This document shows positions 1-10,689 of a stretch of 64,000 bases of DNA, in pieces. Position 1 is the first letter of the stretch, and each line of letters opens with the position of its first letter. The DNA lies in contig OY856188.1 in NCBI GenBank assembly GCA_963693315.1, positions 102,426,462-102,490,461 on the forward strand, in the 5' to 3' direction. This DNA comes from Diogma glabrata (Eukaryota; Arthropoda; Insecta; Diptera; Cylindrotomidae). The position numbers were made by a program, and so were the translations under genes. The notes beneath the pieces are model-generated. The model searched no databases, was not told where the DNA came from, and saw only the letters and a list, made by a program, of their open reading frames with translations.

Positions 1-213
1 GGAAGATATGCTACTACTTTTCGCAAAATAAAATATGATTGTGAGAGTTGCGGTAAAGTATTTAAGAGAGGTTCGACCTTAAACCGTCATATGAAAATAC
101 ATGGCGAGAAAGAATTTGAATGTGCATACTGCAATGTAAAATACCATCACAAATGGACTTTAACGCAACATTTAAAACTCCATCAATCCAGTGATCACGA
201 TGGATTTAAAAAG
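1..213 (+). CDS. zinc-finger exon, two C2H2 fingers (left end cut by window)
   Basis: Seen: frame 1 is open from the first base for 71 codons and stops at a GTAAGT donor at 214 (phase 0). Finger 1 begins at codon 15 (CESC, 12 residues, HMKIH) and finger 2 follows after a GEKEFE linker (CAYC ... HLKLH). Both have canonical C-x2-C-x12-H-x3-H spacing. Family knowledge: such fingers bind DNA or RNA in the nucleus. The true exon start is outside the window. This is the first visible member of a + strand exon array that continues to 63489. Confidence 0.85.
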
Positions 214-1239
214 GTAAGTAATATAAATCGTCTATTATATTTTTTAAGGTATTCATGATCCATGAATGAGAGTTGCTGAGCTTCGAATATCACCACTGTC
301 AACATCGATATAGTTACCATGGAAACCAATTTAGTAATTTCGTTCATTACGTTTAGTGTCCGCGTACTAGTGTACATTCTTTTAATCATTTCAGGCTGTG
401 AACCGGCCCGTGACGCATACCCACCTCAAGCAATGATTTCAAAGTTATATCGAGTCCTACGCTCTCCGTCGTCTGTCCTGAGTGCACCTCAACAGCGTAC
501 ACAGCATTGAGAGTTTTGTACCGTCATGTTGCATAGTGGTACCAATTGTACAAAAAATTTCCTCTAAAACCAGAGCTGCCTATAGAGTATCCCGTTCAAG
601 AGAATTGTAGGTCCATTCAACGTAAAGTTGGTAGACAGGTATGCTAATTTCTCTACATTTTTCAAAAGCATCCTTATCGAGAAAAGTGCATCGGTTTCGG
701 TTGTATCTCAGCCTTACCGGAAATGACACTGATATTCTCTAAACAGTTGTTCAGCAAAAGGGTTGATTTCAGCTAGCAAAATGTATGAAATAATCTTATA
801 GGTTGTGCAGAGTAGAGGTAGTTTGTAATTTTTGTTTTTAATAAAATGTGTTGTGTAGTAGGAATTACATTATTCCACAGTCCGATTCTATAGTTTGGCT
901 CTTTTGTCCAGGTAAAGCTTTGTTTTGGTTTCTGGGTGTGTTATTCTTCTTCTGATTCCTATATTCAAAGAATCTTTTTTCCGGTGCGTGTGTTAATATC
1001 AAACCCAACCCATTCGTGATTTTACCCTCAACACAGCCTGAAATAAATTTCTTTTACCAAAGTTCACCAACGAGGATGAGTATTGACCACTTGGTGGGAA
1101 ACATCAAAATCGGGAATAGGCAATGTTTAACGAACGTAGCGACAAACGGACATTTTATGCTTATGCTTAACAATTATTATTATTAAAAACAAAAACAAAC
1201 TTAATTTAAGGTTACATTTAATAACATTTTTCGTTACAG
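214..1239. other. intron, mostly unrecognised, with one interspersed-repeat copy
   Basis: Intron between two finger exons (donor GTAAGT, acceptor TTACAG). Around 826-875 there is a poly-T/AATAAAATGTG stretch followed by GTGTAGTAGG that resembles sequences near 30215 and 48577, probably the end of a dispersed repeat. The block 390-800 has codon-like composition but I could not assign it to any family. Confidence 0.4.
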
Positions 1240-1461
1240 GACATAAAAAAATTTGTCTGTGTGTATTGTGGTAAAAAATTCCTGAAGAGTTTTGATCTCA
1301 GCACGCATAAGAAAATGCATACGGGAGATAAATCATATGAATGTTGGCAGTGCAATGCAAAATATGTAATGGAATCCTGTTTGGTTAAACATATGAAAAT
1401 TCATGAAGAGCAGCGCAATACAAATTCAAATACAACCAATATTGATGGTGGTTCTGACGTG
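1240..1461 (+). CDS. zinc-finger exon, two C2H2 fingers plus polar tail
   Basis: 74 codons, AG acceptor at 1238-1239 and GTAAGT donor at 1462, phase 0 on both sides. Finger 1 is CVYC...HKKMH, then a TGDKSYE linker close to the classic TGEKPY type, then finger 2 CWQC...HMKIH. The last 24 codons are Asn/Thr-rich without fingers. No methionine at the exon start, so this is an internal exon; any ATG inside is not needed as a start. Confidence 0.85.
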
Positions 1462-1880
1462 GTAAGTAACATAATTGAACTGTTTTAATTAAAGTCGCAT
1501 AGACCAAAGCTTTATTACTGAACATACAGAATTTGTTCTTTCAAAAAATCAACGTTGAATTGATTCAGAATCATTAAAACATTCGCTAGTTATTGGAACA
1601 ATTTCCTGGTGAAATGCCTTTCTAGTAATTTTCCATCTATTTTGGGACTTATACCACGGAAGAGTAGAGTTTAATAAAACAACTTATTGTTTCAACAGTT
1701 TAAATATTTAGAAACCAGTTTATATAATTACACTTAATGTGAATAATATTAAGATATATTTAATTGTATCGGTGTGTTACGGGGTTTCCATAATTATGTT
1801 TTTATACATTTCACTTAGACGAAGAACATTGTGAGGTTTCATCATAGCTTCGTTTTGTGAACTAGCTAAAATTTACACAA

Positions 1881-2945
1881 ACTTTAAGTGACCGAAGGCA
1901 CGTCTTAGAACTGACCGATTGATTTCAAAATTTACATATAATATTTTTATGGGTATTGACACCAAATGAGAGGGTGTCGCACAAAAAAATTTAAATTTTT
2001 CTTTGCAATGGCCACAACCAAACCTCTCAACTTTAAGTGGCCGGGGGCACCCCTTAGAGTTGAACGATTGATTTCAATTTTTACACATAATTTTTTTATG
2101 GGTATTGACATGAAATGAGAGGGTATCGCACAAAAAATAAAGAAGTTTTTTTTAAGGTCCAGAACAAAATTTCTCAACTCAACTCAATTTAAATTTTTTT
2201 TTTGTAATGGCCAGAACAAAACCTTTTAGGTTTAAGTGGCCGGGGGCACACCCTAGAGTTGAACGATTGATTTCAAATTGTACACATATTTTTTTTATGG
2301 GTATTGACACAAAATGGAGAGTGTCGCACAAAAAATAAAAATTTTTTTTTTAAGGTCCATAACAAAATTTCTCAACTTTAAGTGGCCGGAGGCACGTCTT
2401 AGAATAGACCGATTGATTTCAAATTTTGCAAATAATATTTTTACGGGTATTAACATGAAATGGGAGGGTGTCGTACAAAAAATTAAAATTTTTCTTTATA
2501 ATGGCTACAACAAAACCTATCAACTCTAAGTGGCCGGTGGCATCCCTTAGAGTTGACCGATTGATTTCAAATTTTGCACATAATGTTTTTATGGGTATTG
2601 ACACCAAGTGGGAGGGTGTCGCACAAAAAATTTAAATTTTTCTTTGTAATGGTCACAACCAAACCTCTCAACTTTCAGTAGCCGGGGGCACCCCTTAGAG
2701 TTTACGATTTATTTCAATTTTTACACATAATTTTTTTATGGGTATTGACACGAAATGAGAGGGTGTCGCACAAAAAATAAAAAAGTTTTTTTTAAAGTCC
2801 AGAACAAAACTTGGGAGGCTGACGTACAAAATATTTAAATTTTTCTTTATAATGGCCACAACAAAACCTATCAACTTTAAGTGGCCAGGGGCACCTCTAA
2901 GAGTTGACCGATTGATTTCAAATTTTACACATAATATTTTTTATT
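1881..2945. repeat. minisatellite-like array, about seven units of roughly 147 bp
   Basis: The motif ACTTTAAGTGGCCGG and its variants recurs at about 1881, 2030, 2229, 2375, 2522, 2671 and 2873. Each copy is followed by GAACGATTGATTTCAA and TATGGGTATTGACA. Spacing is 146-149 bases except two intervals near 200 bases that contain partial extra copies. Short reading frames here simply reflect the repeat. The array lies wholly inside an intron of the finger-exon array. Confidence 0.9.
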
Positions 2946-3120
2946 TTTTTTCCCAAGCTAAAAAGTTTACTACTAGATGCCACATAAGAGATGATAAGAT
3001 TTCATTCTGTGAACATTGTTTATAAGTGGCAATGCTGATTCTCCAACCCTCTACATTGCTTTCTGCTATTCTAGTTCGCATCATTTAACACGTCTTAATT
3101 TTTTTTTTATAATTATATAG

Positions 3121-3345
3121 GTGCCAATGGAGCCAGAAAAAAAATTTCAATGCAAGGAATGTGATCAGAAATTCAAGTATTTATATACATTAGAACGTCA
3201 TAGAAAAAGACATGAAATGTTTAAATCATTCCTTCAAACCAATAGTAACGAATCATTTGAATGTTCACATTGCAACTTACATTTTACTAATAGTGACAGT
3301 TTGATCAAACATCTAAAATTTCATGTAAAACAAAAGAAAAAACGG
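3121..3345 (+). CDS. zinc-finger exon, two C2H2 fingers
   Basis: 75 codons between an AG ending at 3120 and a GTATGT donor at 3346, phase 0. Finger 1 CKEC...HRKRH, finger 2 CSHC...HLKFH. The two fingers are separated by a longer spacer (about 16 residues with NSNESFE) than the usual seven-residue linker. The C-terminal end is Lys-rich (VKQKKKR). It could be mistaken for a separate gene starting at the GTG or at ATG 3127, but the acceptor and frame fit an internal exon. Confidence 0.85.
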
Positions 3346-3460
3346 GTATGTGGTGATGTATTATTAGCAATAAATATTTACATATTTTTCGAGTTAAATT
3401 AATTCTTTAAAATTTTTGTGAAATTAATAAACTTTAACGTTCATTAAATTTTTATTATAG

Positions 3461-3661
3461 GAGCCGCGAAACTTCACTCCCGAGTGGAAAAAAAAACACA
3501 AGTGTGAAATTTGTGATAAAAAGTTTGTGAATATGTTTAAATTAAAAACGCATAGAATGACCCATACAGATGAACAACCGTTTTCATGTTCACAGTGCAA
3601 TACAAAGTATAAAGCCAAAAAATCGTTGATCCGTCATATAGAAACTCATCACCCAAACTTT
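3461..3661 (+). CDS. cassette A finger exon, copy 1 (two C2H2 fingers)
   Basis: 67 codons, acceptor TTATAG at 3455-3460, donor GTACGA at 3662 (weak match to consensus), phase 0. The N-terminal part is basic (EWKKKHK). Finger 1 CEIC...HRMTH, linker TDEQPFS, finger 2 CSQC...HIETH. It is followed after 60 bases by the small linker exon 3722-3772, the pair that recurs five more times in the window. The exact donor is the least certain point; a second GT lies a few bases downstream. Confidence 0.8.
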
Positions 3662-3721
3662 GTACGATATTGTGTTGTACTAGTTGGTATATATTATTAA
3701 AATATTTTTGATTACTTTAAG

Positions 3722-3772
3722 GCGCTGGAGGAAATGAATAGGAAAATTATAAATCAAAAATCTAGTGTGATG
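3722..3772 (+). CDS. cassette A linker exon, copy 1 (17 codons)
   Basis: 51 bases between TTTAAG and a strong GTAAGT donor at 3773, phase 0. Encodes ALEEMNRKIINQKSSVM. The ending INxxSSxM matches the linker exons at 47891 and 49720, and INE occurs in those at 21817 and 25521. No known domain; probably a flexible spacer between finger modules. Confidence 0.7.
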
Positions 3773-4479
3773 GTAAGTTAAAATAATACCTATTATTAAT
3801 AAAAAACCAACAAAATGGTGTTGTGGTATTACCTGATACTCTAGCTACTCATTTTACTCTAGAGTGATTTACTTCAAAAAGATTCTAGGTTACCTCTCTG
3901 TTTATCAATAAAAAAAATGACAGTGTTTTTGAAAAATTAGTATGACGCTTCACTGAGTAACCATCTCAAAAAACTGAGTCAAACATTTTCAAAAGATAAC
4001 GACTAATAAACGAATTCTTTTACGATTATCGGCTCCTGTGTTGTATTTGAATTAAAATTTCACAAACTTCATTGAATCACAGGGTCGTGGGTTTGAGCGC
4101 CACGCAGGTCGCCACTTTGACGATCTTGTGGAGCCATCCAGTCTTCCTAAGAAAGAGAGTGAATGGCATTAAATTTATTGATAATTATTTGTTCACAGAC
4201 CGCTATTGCTCTTGCCAAATACGTACAGGAGTGGGATTACTGTAAGTCTTGTAAACCTTGAGAAGACGGTGAGAAAAGTGAAAGAATGTGTAGTGGTTAA
4301 TATATTTAAATCCAAATAATTAATCACAATTTTGGTTGGCGGTAAAATTATTATAAAACTTCATTCCTTTGAATGCGATCGAGCTTTTCGCAACGTTATT
4401 TATTTTTAACCAAAGTTAATGTGAATTACTAAAATAGTACTTTTCAATAACAATAATAATAATTAAAAACAGGAAGATT
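3773..4479. other. intron, no gene seen
   Basis: AT-rich intron sequence. A tRNA-like T-arm is present near 4082-4110 but without a matching acceptor stem or D-arm. No open frame with recognisable similarity. Confidence 0.4.
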
Positions 4480-5033
4480 GTAAGATTAACATTTAAGATA
4501 ATATTGTATATATTGTTTATTAAATAAATTATAAAGAACAAGTGCTGTGTTCTAACTCATAAAATCATAAATTCGCATTCAACAATACACATACAATATA
4601 TACAAATTATCATCAAATGTTTAAATAAAAAATTAAAAAGAGTACACCATTGTTAAAAAATTAAAAGTTAAATTAAAAATTAAAAAGAGTACACCACACC
4701 ATTGTATGATCTTTTGAAAATCTTGTTTATGTCGTTTAGTCTCGGTTTAGGGATTGTCAGTTCAGTTTTAAATTAACAGTTATACAAGTGAGACCGAAAT
4801 AAGCCGTGATACAAGTTAGTCATAATATAAGGTGAATAAAATAATAGTAAGAGATTATTATAAGTGAAGAATTATTTTGAATACAACAATAATTAAGGAT
4901 AAAACGAGAAATATTTAATAAAAATATAAAATCTTGAGCGAATAAAAATTATAACGTATAGAAAATTCATTGTTTTTAACTGCCTAATCTAGAGATCGAT
5001 CCGAATAGAAGTAACTTAGCCAGAAACGTTACA
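4480..5033 (+). mobile_element. putative 5' LTR of a decayed Gypsy element
   Basis: The stretch begins TGTAAGATT and ends CGTTACA, giving short inverted ends TGTAA/TTACA, and is followed within a few bases by a primer-binding-like site and then a Gypsy-type gag start. Its last 80 bases (AATCTTGAGCGAATAAAAAT ... CGTTACA) resemble 20549-20622. The left boundary is an inference because no second complete LTR is visible for comparison. Confidence 0.5.
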
Positions 5034-5036
5034 ACT

Positions 5037-5050
5037 GGTATCAAAAGTGA
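5037..5050 (+). promoter_or_regulatory. LTR-element primer-binding-like site
   Basis: TGGTATCAAAAGTG lies three bases after the putative LTR end and just before the gag start. In insect LTR elements a TGG-initial stretch here pairs with a tRNA 3' end to prime reverse transcription. Placement supports it; I did not match a specific tRNA. Confidence 0.45.
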
Positions 5051-5064
5051 GATTCGGAAATAAA

Positions 5065-5990
5065 ATGGATTTAATTGAATTAGTCGTTCAAGAGATGAAC
5101 AGAATTGGAGAAGGAAAATCTTTTAGAATTATTTGAAGGAAAGATTGATAAAAGTTATGAAAGCAGCTGGTTTAGATTCTGATAAGCATCGTTTCAGAAT
5201 ATGAGTTTTTGTATGAACCAAACAAAGAACGATATCGTCGGCTACAAAGCATTTACGTGTAGCTACAATTTAGAAAAAAAAAAGAAGCTCACAAAACGAC
5301 TTATTGCGGCTCTAAACAAGCTCTTAAAAAAACGTTACTATCAATAATTAAAAAAAGTTGTTTTTTTTTATTTATTTATAAACAAATTTTATTTTCAAGC
5401 TTTCTAGCTTGTTTAGCGCAATAAATCGTTTTGTGAACTTCCTTTCCATTTTTCTAAAATGTAGATACACGTAAATGCTTTGTAGCCGACGATATGTCGA
5501 TGTAAAGGCAAACATTGAACCCCTGAACAATAAGTTACATCTACAAAGTGAGATGCCAACACCAATCAACAATCTACAAACCTCGATCAACGTCCATAAG
5601 TATCAATTCATTCACAATCCATCCAATATCAATCCATAAGTATCGACGAAAGACTTCCACAAATGGCGGCGAGTATACACGTTAAAGTTTAGAAAATTGT
5701 AGATGGCAAAGTCGAGAATATGCAGACAAAAATTAAAGTACTGGAGCAGAATATTCTCTATGAAAATCAGAAAGTACAATCAAAAGTAGATGACTTGAAA
5801 GTAGAAGTAGGAAGAAGGCTTTTAGATGTCGAGATAATTGCGAAACCATCACATCTGGTTCAACAAATATAGAAAATGCAGTTTAAACATAACTTAGAAT
5901 GAAACGCATCGTGTAACAGCTTTAATAGGGTAAAGCAGCAAAGCAGTACCAAAACAAGATCGACGGAGCTTCAATGAAATTTTGAAAGCT
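5065..5990 (+). pseudogene. decayed Gypsy gag (SAP-like N-terminus, coiled coil)
   Basis: An ATG at 5065 opens a short frame (MDLIELVVQEMN) like the SAP-type N-terminus of some insect Gypsy gag proteins, then frame changes follow. A second readable block at 5690-5850 encodes heptad-like Glu/Lys/Leu sequence (KVENMQTKIKVLEQN), a coiled coil typical of gag. A MITE at 5231-5495 splits the two blocks, and a Copia element is inserted at 5992. Several stops and frameshifts make it a relic. Confidence 0.6.
5231..5495. mobile_element. foldback MITE, family 1 copy a
   Basis: Long inverted repeat: GATATCGTCGGCTACAAAGC at the left end is mirrored by TTTGTAGCCGACGATATG at the right end, and both arms continue through ACGTGTA, GAAGCTCACAAAACGA and TCTAAACAAGCT. 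A second copy lies at 52158-52417. It has no coding capacity and interrupts the Gypsy gag relic. Confidence 0.8.
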
Positions 5991-5991
5991 T

Positions 5992-6264
5992 TGTTGAGAT
6001 GTTCTAAAATTACATGCCTTTAGTGCATGATGTTCTTTATAAATAAAAAGATTTTAGATTTAATACATTTATTTACATCGAGCAAATTATATACGTGTGT
6101 GCAGATAAAGAAAGAAAGAAGGAACTAAGTCATCAGAATGAAATACATTTTTCTGATGACGTTATACATAAATGTCACTGTTTATTTAATGCAACACTAA
6201 TTGAATAATAAGTGCGTTTAATGTTTAACTGCAAAGCTAATAAATTTTATAGATAATTTATTCA
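5992..6264 (-). mobile_element. Copia element 1, 3' LTR
   Basis: Nearly identical to 9937-10220 (starts TGTTGAGATGTTCTAAAAT, ends GATAATTTATTCA on the + strand). Read on the minus strand it starts TG and ends CA. It lies downstream of the RNase H region, so it is the 3' LTR. An AAGCTT hexamer directly precedes it, and the same hexamer occurs two bases beyond the other LTR, a possible imperfect target duplication. Confidence 0.85.
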
Positions 6265-6274
6265 ACACTCCTCT

Positions 6275-7045
6275 TCAATTAAACAATCCACAATTTTTTG
6301 TTAACAGTTGAATTCGTGATGCTGGTAACGGTTTTGTCATCAAGTCAGCTAACATCTCTTCCGTAGGACAATATTCACATTTTGCGGTTTTTCTGTTAAT
6401 ATTATCCTTTACGAAGAACTTCTTTGTATCGATATGTTTGGAACGATTGGATAATTTTTCGGTTTCAATGAGTTTGAGACAACTTTGATTATCCTCATAA
6501 ATAACAGTAGGATGCTCAAACTTTTCTCCAAGTTCCTCCAATAAACGACGAATCCAAATAACTTCCTTAGAAGCCTCAGATAATGCCATAAATTCAGCTT
6601 CTGTTGACGACAATGCGACACACGTTTGCTTTTTGCTGCACCAATCCACTACGCGACCACAAACAAACATCGTATATCCAGTATTGGATTTTCGATCATG
6701 TTTATTTTCTGCCCAATTTGCATCTGCATATGCAACAAATAAATCATCAAACTGCGTTGTGCTCAATCGTAAATTAAACGCCTTAGTACCCTTGAGATAC
6801 TTTAACACTCTTTTTAGTTCGACCCAATCAGTTTGGCTTGGTTGAGTGACTTTCTGTGCCAAAATTGATACACTTGCTGCAATATCGAATCTTGTGTTTA
6901 CTGCAATATATAGTAAACAACCAACAAGTTTTCGATATTCTTCATTGTCTTTAAGCAAAATGATTTCACCATTTTCTTTGCCATGACCAATACTTAGTGG
7001 CAATTTTGAGTCTTTGGCGTCTTTTAATCCGAATTGTTCGACCAA
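6275..7045 (-). pseudogene. Copia element 1, RNase H domain
   Basis: 257 codons reading toward the 3' LTR and ending at a stop 10 bases from it. Shows the Copia RNase H signatures: LLYIAVNTRFDIA, YADANWAENK, DWCSKKQTCVALSSTEAE, and the end region RSKHIDTKKFFVKD. In Copia this domain degrades the RNA strand during reverse transcription. It is in the same frame as the preceding RT block but separated from it by a TAA at 7076-7078. Confidence 0.9.
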
Positions 7046-7075
7046 TTGTTTTATATAATTAGTCTAGTTTATCAT

Positions 7076-7855
7076 TTAATTTCCACCTTTATCTCGTGTT
7101 ATTTCCAAACCGAGATAATACTTAATGTTTCCTAAATTTTGAATTTTAAATTTATTGTTCAATATTTTTGTCGTATTATCAATTGCTTCTTTTGATTTAC
7201 AGAAGATTAACATATCATCAACATAAACGATAATATAAATCGATAAACCATTCTCCTCTTTAATAAATAAACAGGGGTCTGCTTTACATTGATTGAAGTC
7301 AGATGCCATTAGGAATTCGCGTAAGGCTTGGTTCCATGATCTCGCAGCCTGCTTCAAACCATAAAGACTCCTTTTTAAAATACAAACTTTTTCTTCATTT
7401 CCTTCACTTATAAATCCTGGTGGTTGCTTCATGTATATAACCTGTTCCAAATTTCCATTAAGAAACGCTGTTTTTGCATCTATATGCACGACATGCCACC
7501 CATTTTTATTTGCCAAAGATAATAGAATCCGAAAAGTTGTCAACCTTGCAACTGGTGCAAATATTTGACCATAGTCTGATCCATATTTTTGAGAAAAGCC
7601 CTGTGCAACTAATCTTGCCTTGCATCGTGTCACACTCCCATTTTCATTTGTTTTAATTTCGTAAACCCATTTGCATCCAATAGCTTTCTTAGATTTGGGA
7701 AAATCAGTTAATTCCCATGTTCCATTATCATGAAGAGATTTGATTTCATCTTCCATCGCTTCAATCCAATTTTCACGATCATTACTGGTCACAGCTTGAT
7801 TATACGACTTCGGTTCAGTAGAAATTGTCATGTTAATTTCTTCAATTGACGTCAC
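7076..7855 (-). pseudogene. Copia element 1, reverse transcriptase
   Basis: About 259 codons with Copia RT landmarks: CKWVYEIKTNENG, KARLVAQGFSQ, APVARLTTFR, DAKTAFLNGNL, KRSLYGLKQAARSW and the catalytic YVDDM box. It overlaps the upstream integrase block by 14 bases in another frame (a frameshift) and ends at an in-frame TAA before RNase H. The core motifs are intact, so the copy looks fairly young though broken. Confidence 0.92.
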
Positions 7856-8771
7856 GGCTAGTAATCAATTTATCAGTCGATGGTACATAAATGCGATAAG
7901 CTTTCGACGAGTCATCATAGCCCATTAAGTTTCCAGCTATTCCAGTCGAATCAAGTTCTCGTCGCTTCTCAGTTGGTATGTGGTTAAAACATTTCGCATC
8001 AAACATCATAAAATACTTTACGTCGGGTTTAGCACCATTCCATATTTCATATGGTGTTTTTTCAATACATCTTGCTGGCAAACGATTTTGTATATAATTC
8101 GCCATATTCACCGCTTCACCCCAAAACTTTTTCTTATGCTGACCCTCAAGCAACATACACCTGGCCATTTCAATCAATGTCCGATTTTTGCGCTCAGCAA
8201 CGCCATTTTGAGATGGGGAGTATGGTGCAGTTCGTTGATTAGCTATTCCCTCCTTCACCAACTATTCCAAAAATTCGTTGCTTAAATACTCTCCACCACG
8301 ATCGGAGCGAATGCACTTAACCTTTTTACCAAATTTGGTTTTTACAAATTCCACAAATTCTTTAAATTTGCTAAATACTTCACTTTTATTTTGCAACAGA
8401 AAAATCGTTGTATATCTTGATTTATCATCGATAAATGTCAATAGGTATCGTTTTCCTGATAGTGAAATAGTTTCCATCGGACCGCAAACATCTGTGTGTA
8501 CGAGATCTAAAACCTCACTAGATCTGTTTTTAGATTCCTTTGGAAATTTAATACGCGTTAATTTTCCTTCTAAGCAGACCACAAATTGATTACTATTGCA
8601 CTTATTGTCACGATTACTATTGCACTTTATGCCAAAAATGCACACAGCCTTCAGTCTTATGTAGCCCAGCCACATGTTATTTACGTAATTTGTATAAATT
8701 ACCAGTTTTATCACCAATTGCAATTTCTTTGGTTCCACTTTTGTCCAATATAACACAGGAATTTTTATCAA
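7842..8771 (-). pseudogene. Copia element 1, integrase (split by an in-frame TAG)
   Basis: Read from 8771 downward. Contains LDLVHTDVCGPM (first Asp), SDRGGEY (second Asp) and NGVAERKNRTL (Glu), the DDE triad of Copia integrases, then the C-terminal GYDDSSKAYR region. A TAG at 8262-8264 interrupts it in frame between the second Asp and the Glu. Both ends are frameshifted against the neighbouring gag/protease and RT blocks. Confidence 0.9.
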
Positions 8772-9489
8772 AATTTACTTTAAATCCTTGAGTTGTTAAT
8801 TTACTCACGGATAGTAAATTTCCACCTGCTTCAGGCACATATAAAACATTACACACTTTAACTGAAGACACTTCATTTTTTGCATTCAAAATATTCATGC
8901 AAATTGTTCCAATGCCCTTTGATAATAATACTTGATCGTTGAGTACGTGTACTTTGTCATGGTTTTCTTTCGAAAAATCAATGAATTCACTTTTCGAATT
9001 TACAATATGACATGTTGCACCGCAATCAATTAACCATCCATCTTTTATTGATGACGTCATAAACAAATATTCATCCGCGGCACTGGCAACCACATTTGCC
9101 TTTTGTTTTATAGCACTACTTCCAGCACTCGCACTTTTACGTTTCAGCCATTCTTTATACTTTGGACATTTTTGACGACAAGTCCCTGGCTGCTTACAGA
9201 AGAAACACGACTTTTCTTTTGTTGTCTTATTATATGATTTCACGTTCAAAGCTGTTTCTTCACCTATCATCACTTTTTCTTTCACTTTACGATATTCTGC
9301 TATAATCTTTTCCGTTACGGTTCTCGCATTCAATTGTCCATCTGTCCTTGCTTCCAACGCCGTAACCAGTCCATTATAACTATCTGGTAAAAAACCAAGC
9401 AAAGCAGCGCTTTTGAAAAATTCGGGATCCATGTTGCCCAACGAAAATAATCTCTGAAAGAATTCAGTCATAAAGCTGTCAGCCTTCAC
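8677..9489 (-). pseudogene. Copia element 1, gag end, zinc knuckle and protease
   Basis: 270 codons. The gag UBN2-like portion is followed by a zinc knuckle CFFCKQPGTCRQKC whose histidine position is Thr, so it is a damaged CCHC. Next comes the aspartic protease box LIDCGATCHI, where the usual Ser/Thr after Asp is Cys, and then a GAG-pre-integrase-like segment. Frame differs from the first gag block (9527-9823) and from integrase. Confidence 0.88.
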
Positions 9490-9526
9490 ACAGCTTCTGC
9501 ATCATAATCTGTCGTATGATATAAAT

Positions 9527-9823
9527 TCAATTGCTCGGTGTATCTTTCGCATAAACTTCCTTCAATGTATCCCAAATTTCCTTAGCAGATTTGCAATCTC
9601 TAATATGATGAATTTGCATGTCATCAACATTTAAACCAATTGTTGTTTGAGCCTTTTGATCACTTTTAGTCCCCGCACTTGTCACTGGATCAGGTTTTTG
9701 GTCCTCGACCGTATCCCAAATTCCTTTTTCTATTAACAATAATTTCAAATTATATCGCCAAAGAAAATAATTATCACCATTCAATTTTGTTATGGTGTAT
9801 TTCGTTTCAATTGAACCGGCCAT
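9527..9823 (-). pseudogene. Copia element 1, gag N-terminus
   Basis: 98 codons from an ATG at 9823, 114 bases inside the 5' LTR. MAGSIETKYTITKLNGDNYF and YFLWRYNLKLLL are typical Copia gag starts; IRDCKSAKEIWDTLKEVYA is the following conserved helix region. A frameshift near 9500 separates it from the rest of gag. Confidence 0.9.
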
Positions 9824-9921
9824 TTTAAAAAATTATTTTCTTTAAAACACACGCACTGAATAGTTAGTTTTTTTACATGGAAAACAATACTGTTTCCACC
9901 AAATATTTACACTTTAACAAG

Positions 9922-9936
9922 CATGGGCCCATAACC
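9922..9936 (-). promoter_or_regulatory. Copia element 1 primer-binding site
   Basis: On the minus strand GGTTATGGGCCCATG starts directly after the 5' LTR. Copia of Drosophila uses an internal initiator-tRNA-Met fragment with the core GGTTATGGGCCC, and this matches. It confirms minus-strand orientation of the element. Confidence 0.85.
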
Positions 9937-10220
9937 TGTTGAGATGTTCTAAAATTACTTGCCTTTAGTGCATGATGTTCTTTATAAATAAAAAGATAAA
10001 AGATTTTAGATTTAATACATTTATTTACACACGAGCAAATTATATACGTGTGTGCAGATAAAGAAAGAAAGAAGAAAGTAAGTCATCAGAATGAAATACA
10101 TTTTTCTGATGACATTATACATAAATGTCACTGTTTATTTAATGCAACACTAATTTTATAATAAGTGCGTTTAATGTTTAATTGCAAAGCTAATAAATTT
10201 TATAGATAATAATTTATTCA
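9937..10220 (-). mobile_element. Copia element 1, 5' LTR
   Basis: 284 bases, matching the 273-base LTR at 5992-6264 apart from small indels and substitutions. The two LTRs bracket a roughly 4.2 kb Copia element inserted into a Gypsy relic. Confidence 0.88.
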
Positions 10221-10640
10221 TCAAGCTTTAGATCGCAAGAATGGTAGTGACAACAAGCAATAGATATACCGAATTGAGTGAAAGGGTCGTTATCATTGAA
10301 AAGTTTTTAAGAGTTTGCGTTTGCAGTCGAGCATCTTGTACATATGGCATATGAAAATACATCTTGAGAGGGTTGTTTTATCACATTGGCTACAGGAGCA
10401 GCTCGCAAACATTTTATCACCCATGATATATAACCAACGGCAAGCCTGAAACTACAGACAGTAATAGGCAGATGCAAAGGTATTCTGGATGAAGTCATCG
10501 TAGGAATAGACTTCATGAAGCCGAATAGGTTGCTCTTCGATTTTGGACGAAGCAGATTACGGGAATCCTGATGCATCATTATTGGTTCCACTAAAGGAAT
10601 ATAAAACAGAGCTGTATAATTATTTGAAGATAGAAATTCT
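10221..10640 (+). pseudogene. Gypsy relic continued: protease region
   Basis: Downstream flank of the Copia insertion. Around 10455-10560 the + strand reads TVIGRCKGILDEVIVGIDFM, followed by NRLLFDFG, which fits the C-terminal half of a Gypsy retropepsin. This is colinear with the gag relic at 5065-5990, so Copia interrupted one Gypsy copy. Only scattered codons are readable. Confidence 0.6.
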
Positions 10641-10689
10641 TTAAGCACAAAGAACATCTCCTCCAGAACATATCAGTAAGATATTGTGA

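Noticed and set aside
3121..3402. Separate intronless zinc-finger gene starting at GTG/ATG near 3121
   Set aside because: The open frame begins exactly after an AG acceptor and the sequence past the GTATGT donor at 3346 has no finger similarity; same pattern as the other exons. The same reasoning applies to starts at 34157, 36987 and 63083.
4080..4115. tRNA-like T-arm (GTCGTGGGTTTGAGCGCCAC)
   Set aside because: Good T-stem and loop but no D-arm, anticodon stem or acceptor stem upstream at the right distance.
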